Source: Cylicocyclus nassatus (Eukaryota > Nematoda > Chromadorea > Rhabditida > Strongylidae). From it: DNA of 64,000 nucleotides. The notes beneath the pieces are model-generated. The model saw only the letters and a list, made by a program, of their open reading frames with translations, was not told where the DNA came from and did no database searches. Of the stretch, positions 1-11,524 are shown one piece after another. How positions within the stretch are numbered: position 1 is the stretch's first letter; every line of letters begins with the position of its first letter. The position numbers were made by a program, and so were the translations under genes. The stretch covers positions 4,830,359 to 4,894,358 of the forward strand of contig CATQJL010000223.1 of the NCBI GenBank assembly GCA_958299035.1. Direction: 5' to 3'.

Positions 1-660
1 TTTATTCGAAATTTATTCATTCGATATTTTTGATTTTCCGAATTTATTCGAAATTCATTCATTCGATATTTTTGATTTTCCGAATTTATTCGATATTCGT
101 TTATTCGAGATTTTTTATTTTCGAATTTATTCGATATTCGTTTATTCGAGATTTTTTATTTTCGAATTTATTCGATATTCGTTTATTCGAAATTTTTCCT
201 TTTCGAATTTATTCGATATTCATTCATTCGATGAAAAATTATCGAATTACCCAAGTATAGTATTCAGTCTATTGAGGTAAGAATTGAGAATCACTAGTTT
301 TTCTGCGACGTCATCAATGTTTTTCCCATAAGCATTACCGCTATTCACTATACTTGGGTAATTCGATAATTTTTCATCGAATGAATGAATATCGAATAAA
401 TTGGAAAAGGAAAAATTTCGAATAAACGAATATCGAATAAATTCGAAAATAAAAAATCTCGAATAAACGAATATCGAATAAATTCGGAAAATCAAAAATA
501 TCGAATGAATGAATTCCGAATAAATTCGAAAAATCAAAAATATCGAATGAATGAATTTCGAATAAATTCGGAAAATCAAAAATATCGAATGAATGAATAT
601 CGAATATATTCGAACATTGGAAGTCGAATTTCGAATAAATATTCGAATGATTTATCGAAT
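1..660. repeat. AT-rich foldback built of attcgaa-type tandem units
   Basis: Two arms of short tandem units (motifs such as attcgaatttattcgatat) are reverse complements of each other around a centre near 304. The inner boundary is ccaagtatag at 251-260 and ctatacttgg at 348-357. The spacer of about 85 bases between the arms is not repetitive. The left arm runs to the window edge, so the element probably extends outside. Reading frames here are low-complexity by-products of the repeat. A second patch of the same unit family lies at 1,715-1,980. Confidence 0.85.
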
Positions 661-718
661 AACTAAAGCAATCACATTTCAAACTTGCCGACATATCTGG
701 CTAAAGCCGATCCAATCA

Positions 719-1083
719 TAATCAGCCCCCTAGTATCCCCTATACCAACTCCTAGCTCAAAATTTTCCAATCCAAAAATTGCTGAAATCAATAGAATAGA
801 TTTGGGTTTTAATCAGCACCCTCACTTACCCCTTTGTACCAACTCCCAACCTCGTAGCTCAAGATTTTCCAAAAATCGATAAAATCGAAAAAGTAAATTT
901 GTATTCATAATCAGCATCCTCACTTACCCCTTTGTACCAACTCCCAACCTCGTAGCTCAAGATTTTCCAAAAATCGATAAAATCGAAAAAGTAAATTGTC
1001 TTCATAATCAGCATCCTCACTTACCCCCTTGTACCAACTCCCAGCCCCGCAGCTCAAGATTTTCCAAAAATCGATAAAGTCGG
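719..1083. repeat. Four-unit tandem repeat, about 95 bp per unit
   Basis: Units start at about 813, 911 and 1,007, each opening with atcagca(c/t)cctcacttaccc and containing ctcaagattttccaaaaatcg. A more diverged first unit covers 719-812. The second and third copies are nearly identical and the last is shortened. No coding signal was seen. Confidence 0.8.
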
Positions 1084-3500
1084 TCGGCAACTAGTCTATA
1101 CATCAGCAAAAAGTCATATTTTATTGGACGATCGAAAAGCAGTCGATATAAATTTTTATGCTGTGCCCAAAAGATTCAACATTTGTGGTAAGCTGCCATT
1201 ACATCTGAAGACATCTCGTTACTGGCAAATCGCGTACGGCGATCTAAACCGTCTAATGCAGCACTACAACTGCGATGTCCTTTACTCAATATACACCAAT
1301 TCGCAAAAAACTCCAAGGTAACGAATAGGCAGTTTTGCAATAATTTATGCGAGCAAGAGTGCTCACTAGTGTGAGCTTTGCGTACCGCAAGCATGAGCAA
1401 TACAAAGAAAGAAGAACAGCCATTTGTAATCAGTATGAACTCAGAACATGAGCTTGAATTCGACAGCTTCTTTGCTGATTTGGTGCCAATTGCAGTGCGA
1501 ACAATCTCATTGATCGAAAAAACATCAACTAAAATTCACTTATGATTTTTTTTACTGTCGCAAGCAGTCGGAAGAATGCGACTCTCCATACAGTTCAAAG
1601 GTATACCGGTTGCAAAAGATGCATTACCGAGTTTTGCGAAAAAAAAAACGCGGACGAAGTGAGCTTGATACTCAGCAGTTGGCTCTGCAACAAAGCCGAA
1701 TAACCTGAATACTGTTTATTCGAATACGAATTCGAATAAACATTCGAATAAAATCTATTCGAAACCTCGTTTTTTGATTATTCGAGTTTTCGAATTTTAC
1801 TCGAAACCCTGTTTTTTGATTATTCGAGATTCGAATTTTATTCGAAACCCCGTTTTCTCAATTATTCGAGTTTCGAATATTATTCGAAAATGGAAGAACT
1901 CCGAATATCGAATTTCGAATACGAACGTATTCGAATGTTTTATTCGAATGATCGAATTTCTATTCGATTCGGACCCAAGTATACTATTCACCCCTCCCCT
2001 ACTCTCCACAGTTCATAAAAAAGGTGTTATATGGCAACTAAATTCAAACTTCCTACAAGATTGCGTATAAACCAGGGCCACACAGTAGGCATCAAGGGTT
2101 TCGGTAGCGAACCGCAAATCCAAAATCCCAATTTTGTGATAGATGGGTTGGCAGCCCAGTTAACACCTAAACATCGTTTTAGCGAACTTTAGAGAAGCTT
2201 AGCGATTCCGATTCTTTCATGATCTTTCATGTATTACATTATTTCACGCGTGTACACATCAACTTTCTGTGGTCTCATCAGCTGTTTGCATGAACAAGCA
2301 ATTTGTTTGTTCGAGGAGCATTTTGAAGTTCCATTGTGCGAGAACGTGTTGAAGCACGTGGGTGGTGGCTCGGCTTCTTATTTGGAACTACTAAAGATGA
2401 CCTGGGGACATATACATTTGCAAACATGCTTATATGATTTTGATTCTGCTTTTACCCTGTGATTTACGGCATGTCTAAAAAATTGGCTACAAAAGCTCCG
2501 ACACCGCTCAGTCGAAAGCTGGCGAAATCCGCGGATTCACCGACTTCAGGGTGTTGTGCTAGAGCGCGCATATTGCTCTCTTATTACCAAAGACCGCCAT
2601 AGCAACTCCGTGTCTCACCTTTGGCTGGCTCCGCATGCATATCTTCAAATTCAAAACAAAGGCTTTGAGAAAAAAAAAACCGTCTTCACATTTTGGCGCT
2701 GTCCGAGCTGTGATTCCGACATCAGCGGGAAATGCAAGTCTAGGTAAGAAAAAATATTTGACGCTCCGGGATGAGTCTTTGAACTCAGCCAATGTGCAAT
2801 CTATGCTGGCCTTTACTTTGTGCCAATCTGGCGCTACCCCAATTTCCCAATATTTACTCATGATTATTTGACCTCACGCGTTGTTTACTGCTTTAGTCGA
2901 TATGTTTGTTACTTGAGTATCGTGAGTCATAGTCATTTCCTGCATTTGTAGCACTCTTCCGATACTTCGGGGCTGAACACGCCCCCTAGTCCGACATATT
3001 GACCACTGCACCATCAAGCGCAGGTTGAGTTCTCGATAAAACCTAATTATAATTTTGTTGTATTATGAGTTTCGTGGGTCTACCTACAATCATTTTGGAA
3101 GGCCGCCATTACGCCTTAATATTATCACACCTTCTTAAGTCGGCTGGGAAAAGAACGCGGGCAATCATTCTATTATTCGAATGAGCGTAGGTCGTCTATT
3201 TAATGAAGCATCATAGCTTACTTGTTCTGCACATCACAAATGAGCCACCAACTTCTAATCCAGGTCTCACTTTTCCGCCTGCGGCACCAGAGCCTAGTTA
3301 TGCACCACGACTTGAAGCTGCGTGATGATATCAGTTTGCTGGGATTGAAACGTTCACCAACAATGTGAAAATGTTCTTCTCTGGGTTTCATTGATTATAC
3401 GCCTAAGTTTGTTACCTTATTACAAGAACGAAGACTTTTCAGACCTTACGCTTGCAGAATTTTGACTATGAATGAAACTCTAAACTGAATGAACAACCGA
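1084..3500. other. Gene-poor interval with repeat debris
   Basis: No recognisable gene. 1,715-1,980 repeats the attcgaa-type units of the first 660 bases and ends in cccaagtata, also found there. An open stretch at 1,112-1,321 (plus) is described among the findings. The rest shows no family I recognise. Confidence 0.5.
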
Positions 3501-3501
3501 C

Positions 3502-3775
3502 CTACGACGTGCATGAGTTCATGTATAATCGTAGCGTAATCCATACATTCATCCGCTAAAGATACTTGTTGCCTGCCACCGACACGAGCAAAATCCGCGT
3601 AACATCTGAAATATGTTATTTGCGAATGAAAAGCCATAACCTGAAAATCCACACCCATCAAGTTTGGAGATCACAATATAATCACGGTCAGTTTGTGCCT
3701 TGGGCACGAATCGTATACACGTTCGAGCTTGGTATCCAGCAATGGCTTGCGCAATGACTGCTCTTTGGCTCTCGC
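3502..3775 (-). pseudogene. Astacin-family metalloprotease, two-exon fragment
   Basis: Two adjoining minus-strand exons encode part of an astacin zinc metalloprotease catalytic domain. Exon 3,655-3,775 gives the block around [10 protein letters not shown] and [10 protein letters not shown]. Exon 3,502-3,605 gives [10 protein letters not shown] and ends in [11 protein letters not shown], the first part of the zinc site HExxHxxGxxH. The 49-base intron (3,606-3,654) runs gt..ttcag, and the phases join to an intact LDG-CYADF junction. The intron after HVVG again begins with gt. I could not find the following exon (third zinc His, Met-turn) in the 3.5 kb to the window edge, nor a signal or pro-domain upstream. 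It may be a gene fragment or a gene with very long introns. The family assignment is firm; its status as functional gene or relic is open. Confidence 0.7.
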
Positions 3776-5275
3776 CTAAAACTGACGTTGTAGCAATGCA
3801 TGAAGCAGCTGCTCTAAAGAGGAAAACTCGCTGTAAGCTGCTGAAAGCACGTAAGGAACTCGTCCATTTGGCCACTTGTCCGCTTGCGATGACACAGCTA
3901 CTCCACCACTACGTTTCGCTCTCTGCAAAAACAGCTGAAGTGCCTTCAGCTTTACAAATTTTTTCTCTGAAGCAAGCAGTAGAGCATATCCCTTACATGC
4001 TGCGTATTCTCTCTCTGCTACAAACGAAGACTCTTACTACTTATAAAAGCATATTTGTTCAGGAAGACCTCGAATTAAGGGTTTTCCAAGTAGTCTTGGT
4101 TGTGAACGGTCAGACGCAGCTTTGCATTTGAGACTTACATGGGGTGGAGGAACGAGCACCTCAATAAGGCACCGCCTTCGCGGGCTACTGGTCCCAGCAC
4201 GATGCACAACAGTAGGACGAAAGGATCAGCAACCCGCGGAGGATACCTTTGAGGTGTTCGTTCCTCTACCCCTTACATGTCGGCTGAGAGGTACTTATGC
4301 AATAAGAAGTAAAGACCTACTGTAGATGTAGTGTAGATCTCTAGATCTCTTTTACTAATTTTACGCAACGTTTTCAGATTTTTGGTGAGCTTGATTCAAA
4401 TCACAAAACCTCAAGTAACCTTCTTCCACTTCTAGCTCTGCAACCGTGCATAATAAGGAGGAGCTAAATCTTGTTTCAAAGTATATGATTTCCTTTCATT
4501 ACCAATCAGCGCTAAACGAGTAGATCGAGGTGAGAAGAAGTTATGACTCACAATCTGCCCAAACCTTCAAATCAACCCTTTATTTCTACAAGGCATCGAG
4601 AGGTACGTCCGTGCTTAGAAAATCCTACAAAATTTGGCGCCTAGTGATGCACCTCAATAAGATCGACCAGAAATGTGATCGGTTTCAAAATTTAGAAATT
4701 GAACACCAAATAGGCAAGCAAAAAACCGCAGGCAATCGTGATGAAATTCTACGTTGGCAAAATAGGGAAGCAATTTGCAATCTTTCCCGCACAGGAAAGG
4801 TCCGTTACGCCCAAGGACAAGGAAGCAAAGACTCCATACAAGTGTATTTTAACTTTCTCCAATCAGCCCCCTTCCTTACTGAGGAGTTTCGGGGAGGGCT
4901 ACTAAACATTCTTCATCTCCGTCCAAGGGTAATAATGAAACGAAATTTTGAATTTAATTTTTCAATAACAACGTCTATAGTTCCTTGTCCGCAACCATCA
5001 GTTAATTTGATTTGTTTCAAGGAAAGCGTGCAACAAAAGTGGCCGGATTGCCGGATTTAAAGTTGAAAACACCTTAGAAGATTTGTCAAGCTTTTACCAA
5101 GATAGCTCGACAGACAGATCGATTTGTTACCCAAGACTCTAAACGGGATGTCAAAGGAGAATATCGTCTACATCTACTTTGTTCAGATCTCCTCATCCTT
5201 CTGTCATCGTGTGACTCAAGTTCAAATTTTCTTACAAGATCTGGTTTTTCTCATGTCGATAAAACAATGTGAAGC
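3776..5275. other. Non-coding interval with one short hairpin
   Basis: 4,138-4,280 is a small imperfect inverted repeat (acatggggtgg at the left end, ccccttacatgt at the right). A 176-codon open frame at 4,530-5,060 has no recognisable motif and is not called as a gene. Nothing else can be supported. Confidence 0.5.
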
Positions 5276-6055
5276 AAGTGTCGAATATTGTTGTGCCGAA
5301 CAGGTTGTTAGGTGGTCATTTTATTATTAGTACTCTTCGACCTTACGTTTCTACGCTTTCGTCTTCATCAGAGGCCTGGAATGGTTCAAAGCTTCATCCG
5401 TAACTCCAGCCCATCAAAGATCTCCACCAGCCTTGCCAGTTCTTGGCTCTTCCCTCAATCTAGTGCTACAAGAATTGGGATGGCAAAAGACATACCAGGG
5501 AACCACCGCTTCGTTAGATGTCCGTACCGGATGAGATGTTCGCGACGGACGACTGAGCTATACTGAGGGTTGTCACATAAACAGTTATAGCTCACATAAT
5601 GATAAAAACGGAAGAAAATCAGCGGTTATGGATAAACACTCGTTTTTGCTGTTCATTTCTGGAATCTTTGCAGAAATGAACAGCAAAAACGAGTGTTTAT
5701 CCATAACCGCTGATTTTCTTCCGTTTTTATCATTATGTGAGCTATAACTGTTTATGTGACAACCCTCAGTATAGCTCAGTCGTCCGTCGCGAACATCTCA
5801 TCCGGTACGGACATCTAACGAAGCGGTGGTTCCCTGGTATGTCTTTTGCCATCCCAATTCTTGTAGCACTAGATTGAGGGAAGAGCCAAGAACTGGCAAG
5901 GCTGGTGGAGATCTTTGATGGGCTGGAGTTACGGATGAAGCTTTGAACCATTCCAGGCCTCTGATGAGACGAAAGCGTAGAAACGTAAGGTCGAAGAGTA
6001 CTAATAATAAAATGACCACCTAACAACCTGTTCGGCACAACAATATTCGACACTT
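5276..6055. repeat. Near-perfect 780-bp palindrome (arms 385 bp)
   Basis: Arms 5,276-5,660 and 5,672-6,055 are reverse complements with an 11-base loop (ggaatctttgc). The only difference I noticed is one base: cgtcttcatcag against the complement of ctgatgagacg. Both arms carry the same open frame of about 84 codons, so these frames are one sequence read twice. Such identity implies recent formation or ongoing arm-to-arm conversion. Confidence 0.92.
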
Positions 6056-7317
6056 ACGAACATGCCCAGGTTTAATGACTACGGAACATGGAAATTATCA
6101 ATGTGAAGCAATTCTTTCTAAAGTTTTTTGCAATAAAACTGCTCATAACTTCGTCCACGAAGGCGTTAAGCAGAGGCATATAGATTCGAAGTCAGCGATT
6201 TATGCTGCATCTAATAGTATACAGCTTGTTTGGATTCCTCGATTTGTGACCATTTCTTTGCAGTTTCAAAGTCTAAGTTTACTTCAACTAAGCATTGATT
6301 GTACTTGTCACAGACACTATCTTCTTGCGCATCACCCTATGATTGTTCGCAATATGTGTTGCATGCACCTTTGTCAATTTGTTATCGCATACTCGCTCGA
6401 GGTCGATGCATGCACCTTCAAGCTCGCGCATGGGGATCTTTTGCGGCGATCTGGCTGTGCTGAGCTTTCGATCTCACTCCGTTTCGGTAACTTTGCTGGA
6501 GGGTGCCATCATGCTGAGTAACTACAAGCCCTGAAAAAATGACCTAATCATCAAACAGGCCCTCCCCTTTTCCGTCCCCCTTCTTTCCATAGCCGGTCCT
6601 GCATGACAAAATACCATCGAAAATAAAAAAGAAGTACTTTGTGAGAAAGCAGGATGAGTCTGCGGCCCGCGTCTTAGAGGCTGTAGGAAGAGTGATCCAA
6701 GGAGTGACTCATCCACCAAGCAAATAAACAGTGTATCGCAAAACTTCGTCTTTTGCAAGCCTATAATCTCTAACCTTTTTTGCAAGGCTGTTCTGGCTCA
6801 TACAAAGTAAAAAGGTACAGTACATAAATTTGAATGAAAATTGATCTAATTCGTCTAAACGTTTTCGAGATTTGCGACCCATCCACTCGAGCGTCAAATC
6901 CATCATACACCAACCCTTTTGGAGAAGCGAATGTCGTGATAAAGATGTCGAGCTCTTCGAGTCGGTGGAGGCAGTTCTGCAGCGTTGAGAAAATCAAGCT
7001 CGGTGAGATAATTTGGTTTAAGCCATGTGGATGAGGCTGTTGCGATGACAAGCAGCAGTGGCCAGACTGCCGGCACCATCCAGCCTGGAAAGAAATGTAG
7101 ATACTGTGTTGAAAATGCTATCAACACATGGAAAGCCAGATCAGTGGGTGATAATAACCCAACATGGAATGATTTACAAGTTAACTAGAAGCTGAAGCAT
7201 GTGGTAATACAGAATTATTGGGACAGTAGAAATTGAACACAGGTTGACTAGACAAAACAATTGATTGCATGCCGAACATGGCTGTCCTAGTACATCTCAA
7301 CCTTCGCCATTATTCGT
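6056..7317. repeat. Unassigned interval with a half-copy of the 26,855 MITE family
   Basis: About 6,105-6,265 resembles the right arm of the foldback at 26,855-27,310. Shared blocks include cataacttcg, then a gcag-rich stretch, then tgctgcatc and tacagcttg. The remainder has no recognisable coding or repeat content. Confidence 0.45.
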
Positions 7318-7580
7318 ATATGGCCATTGACTATTCGTACAGGGCTTATCAAACGCAGTGTCGCTTGCATCAGCATCTCCACTCCCGCGCTGGACTCTAC
7401 GTCTCTTCCGCGAACATGCTCTTTGATCACTTCCAATCAATTGAGGCTCCGCCTTTCCCACGCTCGCCCTGGGAAAGTACTCAAAGGGCATGTTCGCGAA
7501 GGAGGTGCAGAGTCCAGCGCGAGAGTGAGATGTTGTGTTGCAAGTGACACTGCGTTTGATAAACCCCGTATGTGGCCATT
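7318..7580. repeat. Inverted repeat, arms about 100 bp
   Basis: The left arm contains gcttatcaaacgcagtgtc and gcgctggactct. The right arm has the complements agagtccagcgc and gacactgcgtttgata. The spacer is about 7,433-7,478. The ends read atggccattgac and tggccat. Open frames on both strands here are products of the repeat. Confidence 0.8.
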
Positions 7581-8022
7581 GACGCAGTTCAATTTTTATG
7601 CAAAGTTTTTATGCACGTTTGCTTCAGGCAATTTTGGATCAACATTTAATCAATGGATCGATGTGCACATGACCGAAATTTAAAAATTACTGAAATGCTC
7701 CATCAAGTTGAATGTATGCTTGTATAGAAGAATATGCAAAGTAAATAAATCTAGTCTCAGTAACTGCTAATGCTCTTATTCAGATGGCCGCTGGCGGCAT
7801 TTAACATTCGCAATTGCATTTGCCGTTTCACAGCTTCTGCCTGCTACTACTACGTTGTGGTAGCGCAAAGCCTCCTCTCACTGAGAACATTGAGCTGTTG
7901 TAGAATATCAGTAGCTGATCACTCACTGTCCTCAGCTACGCATCAAAGTAAGCAGCAGAGATTCTGAAGTGGTAGTAATTTGGTTGAGACCACCATCTTA
8001 ACTAACGATAAGTTTTCATTAT

Positions 8023-8261
8023 TAGGCCTCGGGCAGAGTTTACGCGATTTCATCGTAGCGATTTATCGCGACAAGACAAGTGTTACGGGTTCATTGCATG
8101 CTGATCTTCTTGTATTTCGGATGGATAGTTAGTCCCGGTTATTCGTGTTGGAAAACTATTACAACCGAAATGCAAGAAGATAGCATGCAATGATATTGTT
8201 ACAGTTGTCTTGTCGCAATCAAATCGACGATAAAATCGCGTGAACTCTGCCCAAGTCCTTA
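8023..8261. repeat. Foldback MITE, family A copy 1
   Basis: The terminal inverted repeats begin taggcctcgggcag and end ctgcccaagtcctta. Inside are complementary blocks gcgatttcatcg / cgataaaatcgcg and gcgacaagacaa / ttgtcttgtcgc. A second copy is at 34,471-34,674, with the same end sequence and the same gcgacgagacaa-type inner block. Confidence 0.8.
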
Positions 8262-10142
8262 GAGGTATTCAGCAGCATTACATCACCTTTTCCAAAAAAA
8301 ACCACGAGGTAACCAATTAGAAACAGGAAATGGGTGAATTTCCACTTGAATTTAAGTCTAGGCAGTGTCAAACAAGCGGATTGAACCACCAACGATTCTC
8401 ATGTGCTTAACCACCCTCACTGCACTTCACCAAATTTGCTGTTTGCCTCCCAGGCTCTTGCAACTTCCCACAATTTTATTTGAGCAGTAGAAAGGTAAGC
8501 TTTCTTCTAGTAAGTTTCAGAGTGGTATTCCTTACTACTCTCAACTTTTGATACCATTACATCTTTGTTTCAAATGAAGAAGTTGTCAAGGGTACTTTTC
8601 TCAATGCAAATAATGATGCTTTCACTTTTGGTCTCATGAAAAGAACATTACTCTATCTGATACAAACAATGAAGTTAACACACTGGATACTTAGGTTGGT
8701 TCATTATGTAACAATCTTGAAACGTTCATGATTGTTGATGTTGCTTACTTGCTTGTTTCATGATTTTGTAAGACTCATAGGACTGAGAGGTCGTCAGAAG
8801 ATGGTCACGCTTATGTTATACCAGTATGTAACCATGATTGAACCATCACATTATTTGATAGTTTCCAACAAATTTCTACCACTCCTGGAGTGGTAGTAAT
8901 TTGGTCAAAGCCGATGTGTTGTCAATCATGACATCGTGGTAAGCATGATCATCTTCTTACGGCCATTCAGTTTAATCGATCATACAAAATCATGAAAGCA
9001 AGTAATTATCGGAAGACCATATTCGTTTCATGCTTGTTGCATTTTAAAACAAACTACGAATTAATCAGCAGGTTAACACCATAGTTCCTTTATCAGGTAA
9101 TGTGAAAATAGCACATATGCATAGTGCACACTATACACACTAACTGACGAACTGCAAAAGTAGAACCTATTCATTTCCAGTGATTTCTCCTTGCTTCCTT
9201 GTCTATTTTGTTTTTGTTGGTTGTATGTTAGTCAACAGAACATCAAAAGGTTACTGGTAAGGGTGTCGTCGCTTACAGGGCTTAGCGTGCAGTTTCACAT
9301 ATTGAGTTTCAAATGACTTTAGTTTATATATATAACTCAAAAGCTGTCAGTATGGAGGGGTGCGTTATAGACAGGGTTAAGCGTAGGATGTGGCATGCCA
9401 CAGCTGGGGGGTCGTATTGAGGAATCGGGGAGGGGGGGGGGTTATCAAGGCGTCCGCTGTTCGCATAACATGATATTCGTTAACAATGTCAAATAGGCCC
9501 GTCATGCAAAATACTAGCACATTGATGTTCGACCCATTATCGTATACGTGCAATATTCATAATTGAGTTCTATAGAGCATAATAGCATCGTCTTGAATTA
9601 GTGAAATAAATCCTGTGGTCCAGTTTTCAGCGAATTCTGAGGTTTCCAAATACAGGACCATTTAAGTGAGATGCTCGTTCTCAAACATGTTACTTTTCAA
9701 AAGTAATTTTACTACTTCCTTTTGCGCTTATACAAAGAACTACTACTTCTTTGCTCAGATTAGCAATCCTACTTCAAATGAGCTCCAAATTAAGGAATTA
9801 AGAGCAAGCCAAAATCTCATTTGTCCCATTTTTCGTTTTTATGTCAGGCTAGAGAAGACCAATCAGGCTCAAATCACTTTAATGTAAATTACGAGGCTTA
9901 GGCTATCGAATATATACATTCTTGTCGCCTTCCCTTGCGATTCACGTAGTAGCGCAGACTTAGCATGTTACCGTATCCCAATATTTCGCAGTACCAGTAT
10001 TTTACATTTGCATAGGTAAGGAAAAACGATCATATCTTGTTCTTGAAGAAACGTTCTCATATAAAATTTCTGCTATGTAAAGAAGAAAGAGCTAAGCAGT
10101 AATAACGATATAAAAAACTCATCTATTTGATCGTTTGAAGGT
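8262..10142. other. Gene-free interval; dispersed repeat at 9,380-9,490
   Basis: 9,380-9,490 (tggcatgccac, tggggggtcgtattgagga, then a G run and aacatgatatt) matches 63,880-63,985 near the other end of the window in order and sequence. No coding region was recognised. Confidence 0.55.
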
Positions 10143-10222
10143 AAGTTAAGGGGGTATGGCACCACCCTTAAAAAGCTGTGGCAGCGATAGCTTGTTAGGG
10201 GTGGTGCCACACCCCATTAACT
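10143..10222. repeat. Short hairpin
   Basis: The sequences ttaagggggtatggcaccacc and ggtggtgccacaccccattaa are imperfect inverted copies about 35 bases apart. Confidence 0.7.
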
Positions 10223-10759
10223 ATATCAAAAAAACATTCTTAGCGAACGTTATTTATATGAATCGATAGCCTAGACTTCGTAGATTTCATAGGAGTAATT
10301 TGAACTTGATTCGTCTTCTTAGCTCTGAGTAATATTTGGTGAAAGCACAGCCATTAAAAGCGAAAAATAGGAAAAACAAGATTTTGTTTGGCTTCTAATT
10401 CCAAAGTTAGGAGGTCTTTGGGAGCGAGATTTCTGAATCGGCCAAAGAAGGAGTAGTGCTTTGTCCTGAGTGCAAAGACAGCTAGCTACTTCACTTTTGA
10501 AACAAAGTTAATCATGCTGGAAAATGGTGATTTCACTTAAGTGACCCAGTATCTTGAAACTTCAGAATTCGCTCAAAGCTTGTCTACAGAGGTCAATTGG
10601 CATGCTAATTATGGATATGTTGCCCGTTATGTTTGACAGGGCCTTCAAGTAATGCTATCTTAGATATATAGTTCAGGGGGTCTTATTGAGACAGCAATAA
10701 GAGGGGGGGGGGGTCGTAACCAGCGATCGTGTGCCACACCTCTTGCTTGACCCTGGTTA

Positions 10760-11524
10760 TATAGTGTGGACCCCGGCCAGGTTCCCATAGGTACTTCCGC
10801 GGCGCGCACGCAGCGCGCACCCTTCTTGATGTTTTCGCCTCACTCATGAGCAGTAGAGCACATTTATGCTCACAAAGAAGAAAATGTAAAGTGGAAACCT
10901 CTAGGTTCACTTCGAAAGAGACGTATGCAAGAACGAAACGAAGCAGACTTCATGAGTACCTCAAATTTAATCAATGGATGCATATATCGAACTTGCACTG
11001 AGGGATAGGTTGTAATAAGTATACGTAGAGAAATTAAAGAACAGCAGCATTCTTAAAACATTTCTCTTCGTAGACTTAGAAACTAGAGTAGTCCAAATTT
11101 CAAAAAAGTGGACATTTCCGTAAACAAATACCTGTTGGCTTTTTAGAAGGCTCAATTTTGACTTGAGACCCTGTCTACACCCTAAACATCAAACCGAAAG
11201 GGACTCTTATATCATTCAAGAAGCTTTTGAAGGAATATCATCTTAATATCCAATCAAATCTCAATTTTTCAGAGAAAAAAGGGAAAACACAAGACTAATA
11301 CACAAGACTGAAATTTTTAGAACTATTAGAGCACGTGAAATCTTGTCACCGCCATCGCGAATGTTTATATCTGAAATAGAAAGAATATAGTACACCAAAA
11401 ACAAAACAAAAAGGAGAGAAAAGAGGATTTCCATTAGGAGCTAGGGCAGGAGACGCACTGAAGGCGTGCATTGCGGGTGCGTCGCGCAGGTACCTATGGG
11501 AAGCTGGCCGGGGTCCACACTATA
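10760..11524. repeat. Inverted-repeat element, about 765 bp
   Basis: The left end tagtgtggaccccggccag plus ttcccataggtac is mirrored at the right end by gtacctatggg, an aagct link and ggccggggtccacacta. The outer arms are about 50 bp and also carry GC-rich gcgcgc blocks. The interior has no transposase-like frame, so this is probably a non-autonomous element. Confidence 0.75.

Noticed and set aside
4530..5060. 176-codon plus-strand open frame
   Set aside because: No domain, no signal peptide, no splice partner and no repeat-free conservation evidence; its length is within chance for a long gene-free interval.
5312..6053. Two nearly identical 84- and 95-codon frames
   Set aside because: They are the two arms of one palindrome read on opposite strands, and no protein family was recognised.
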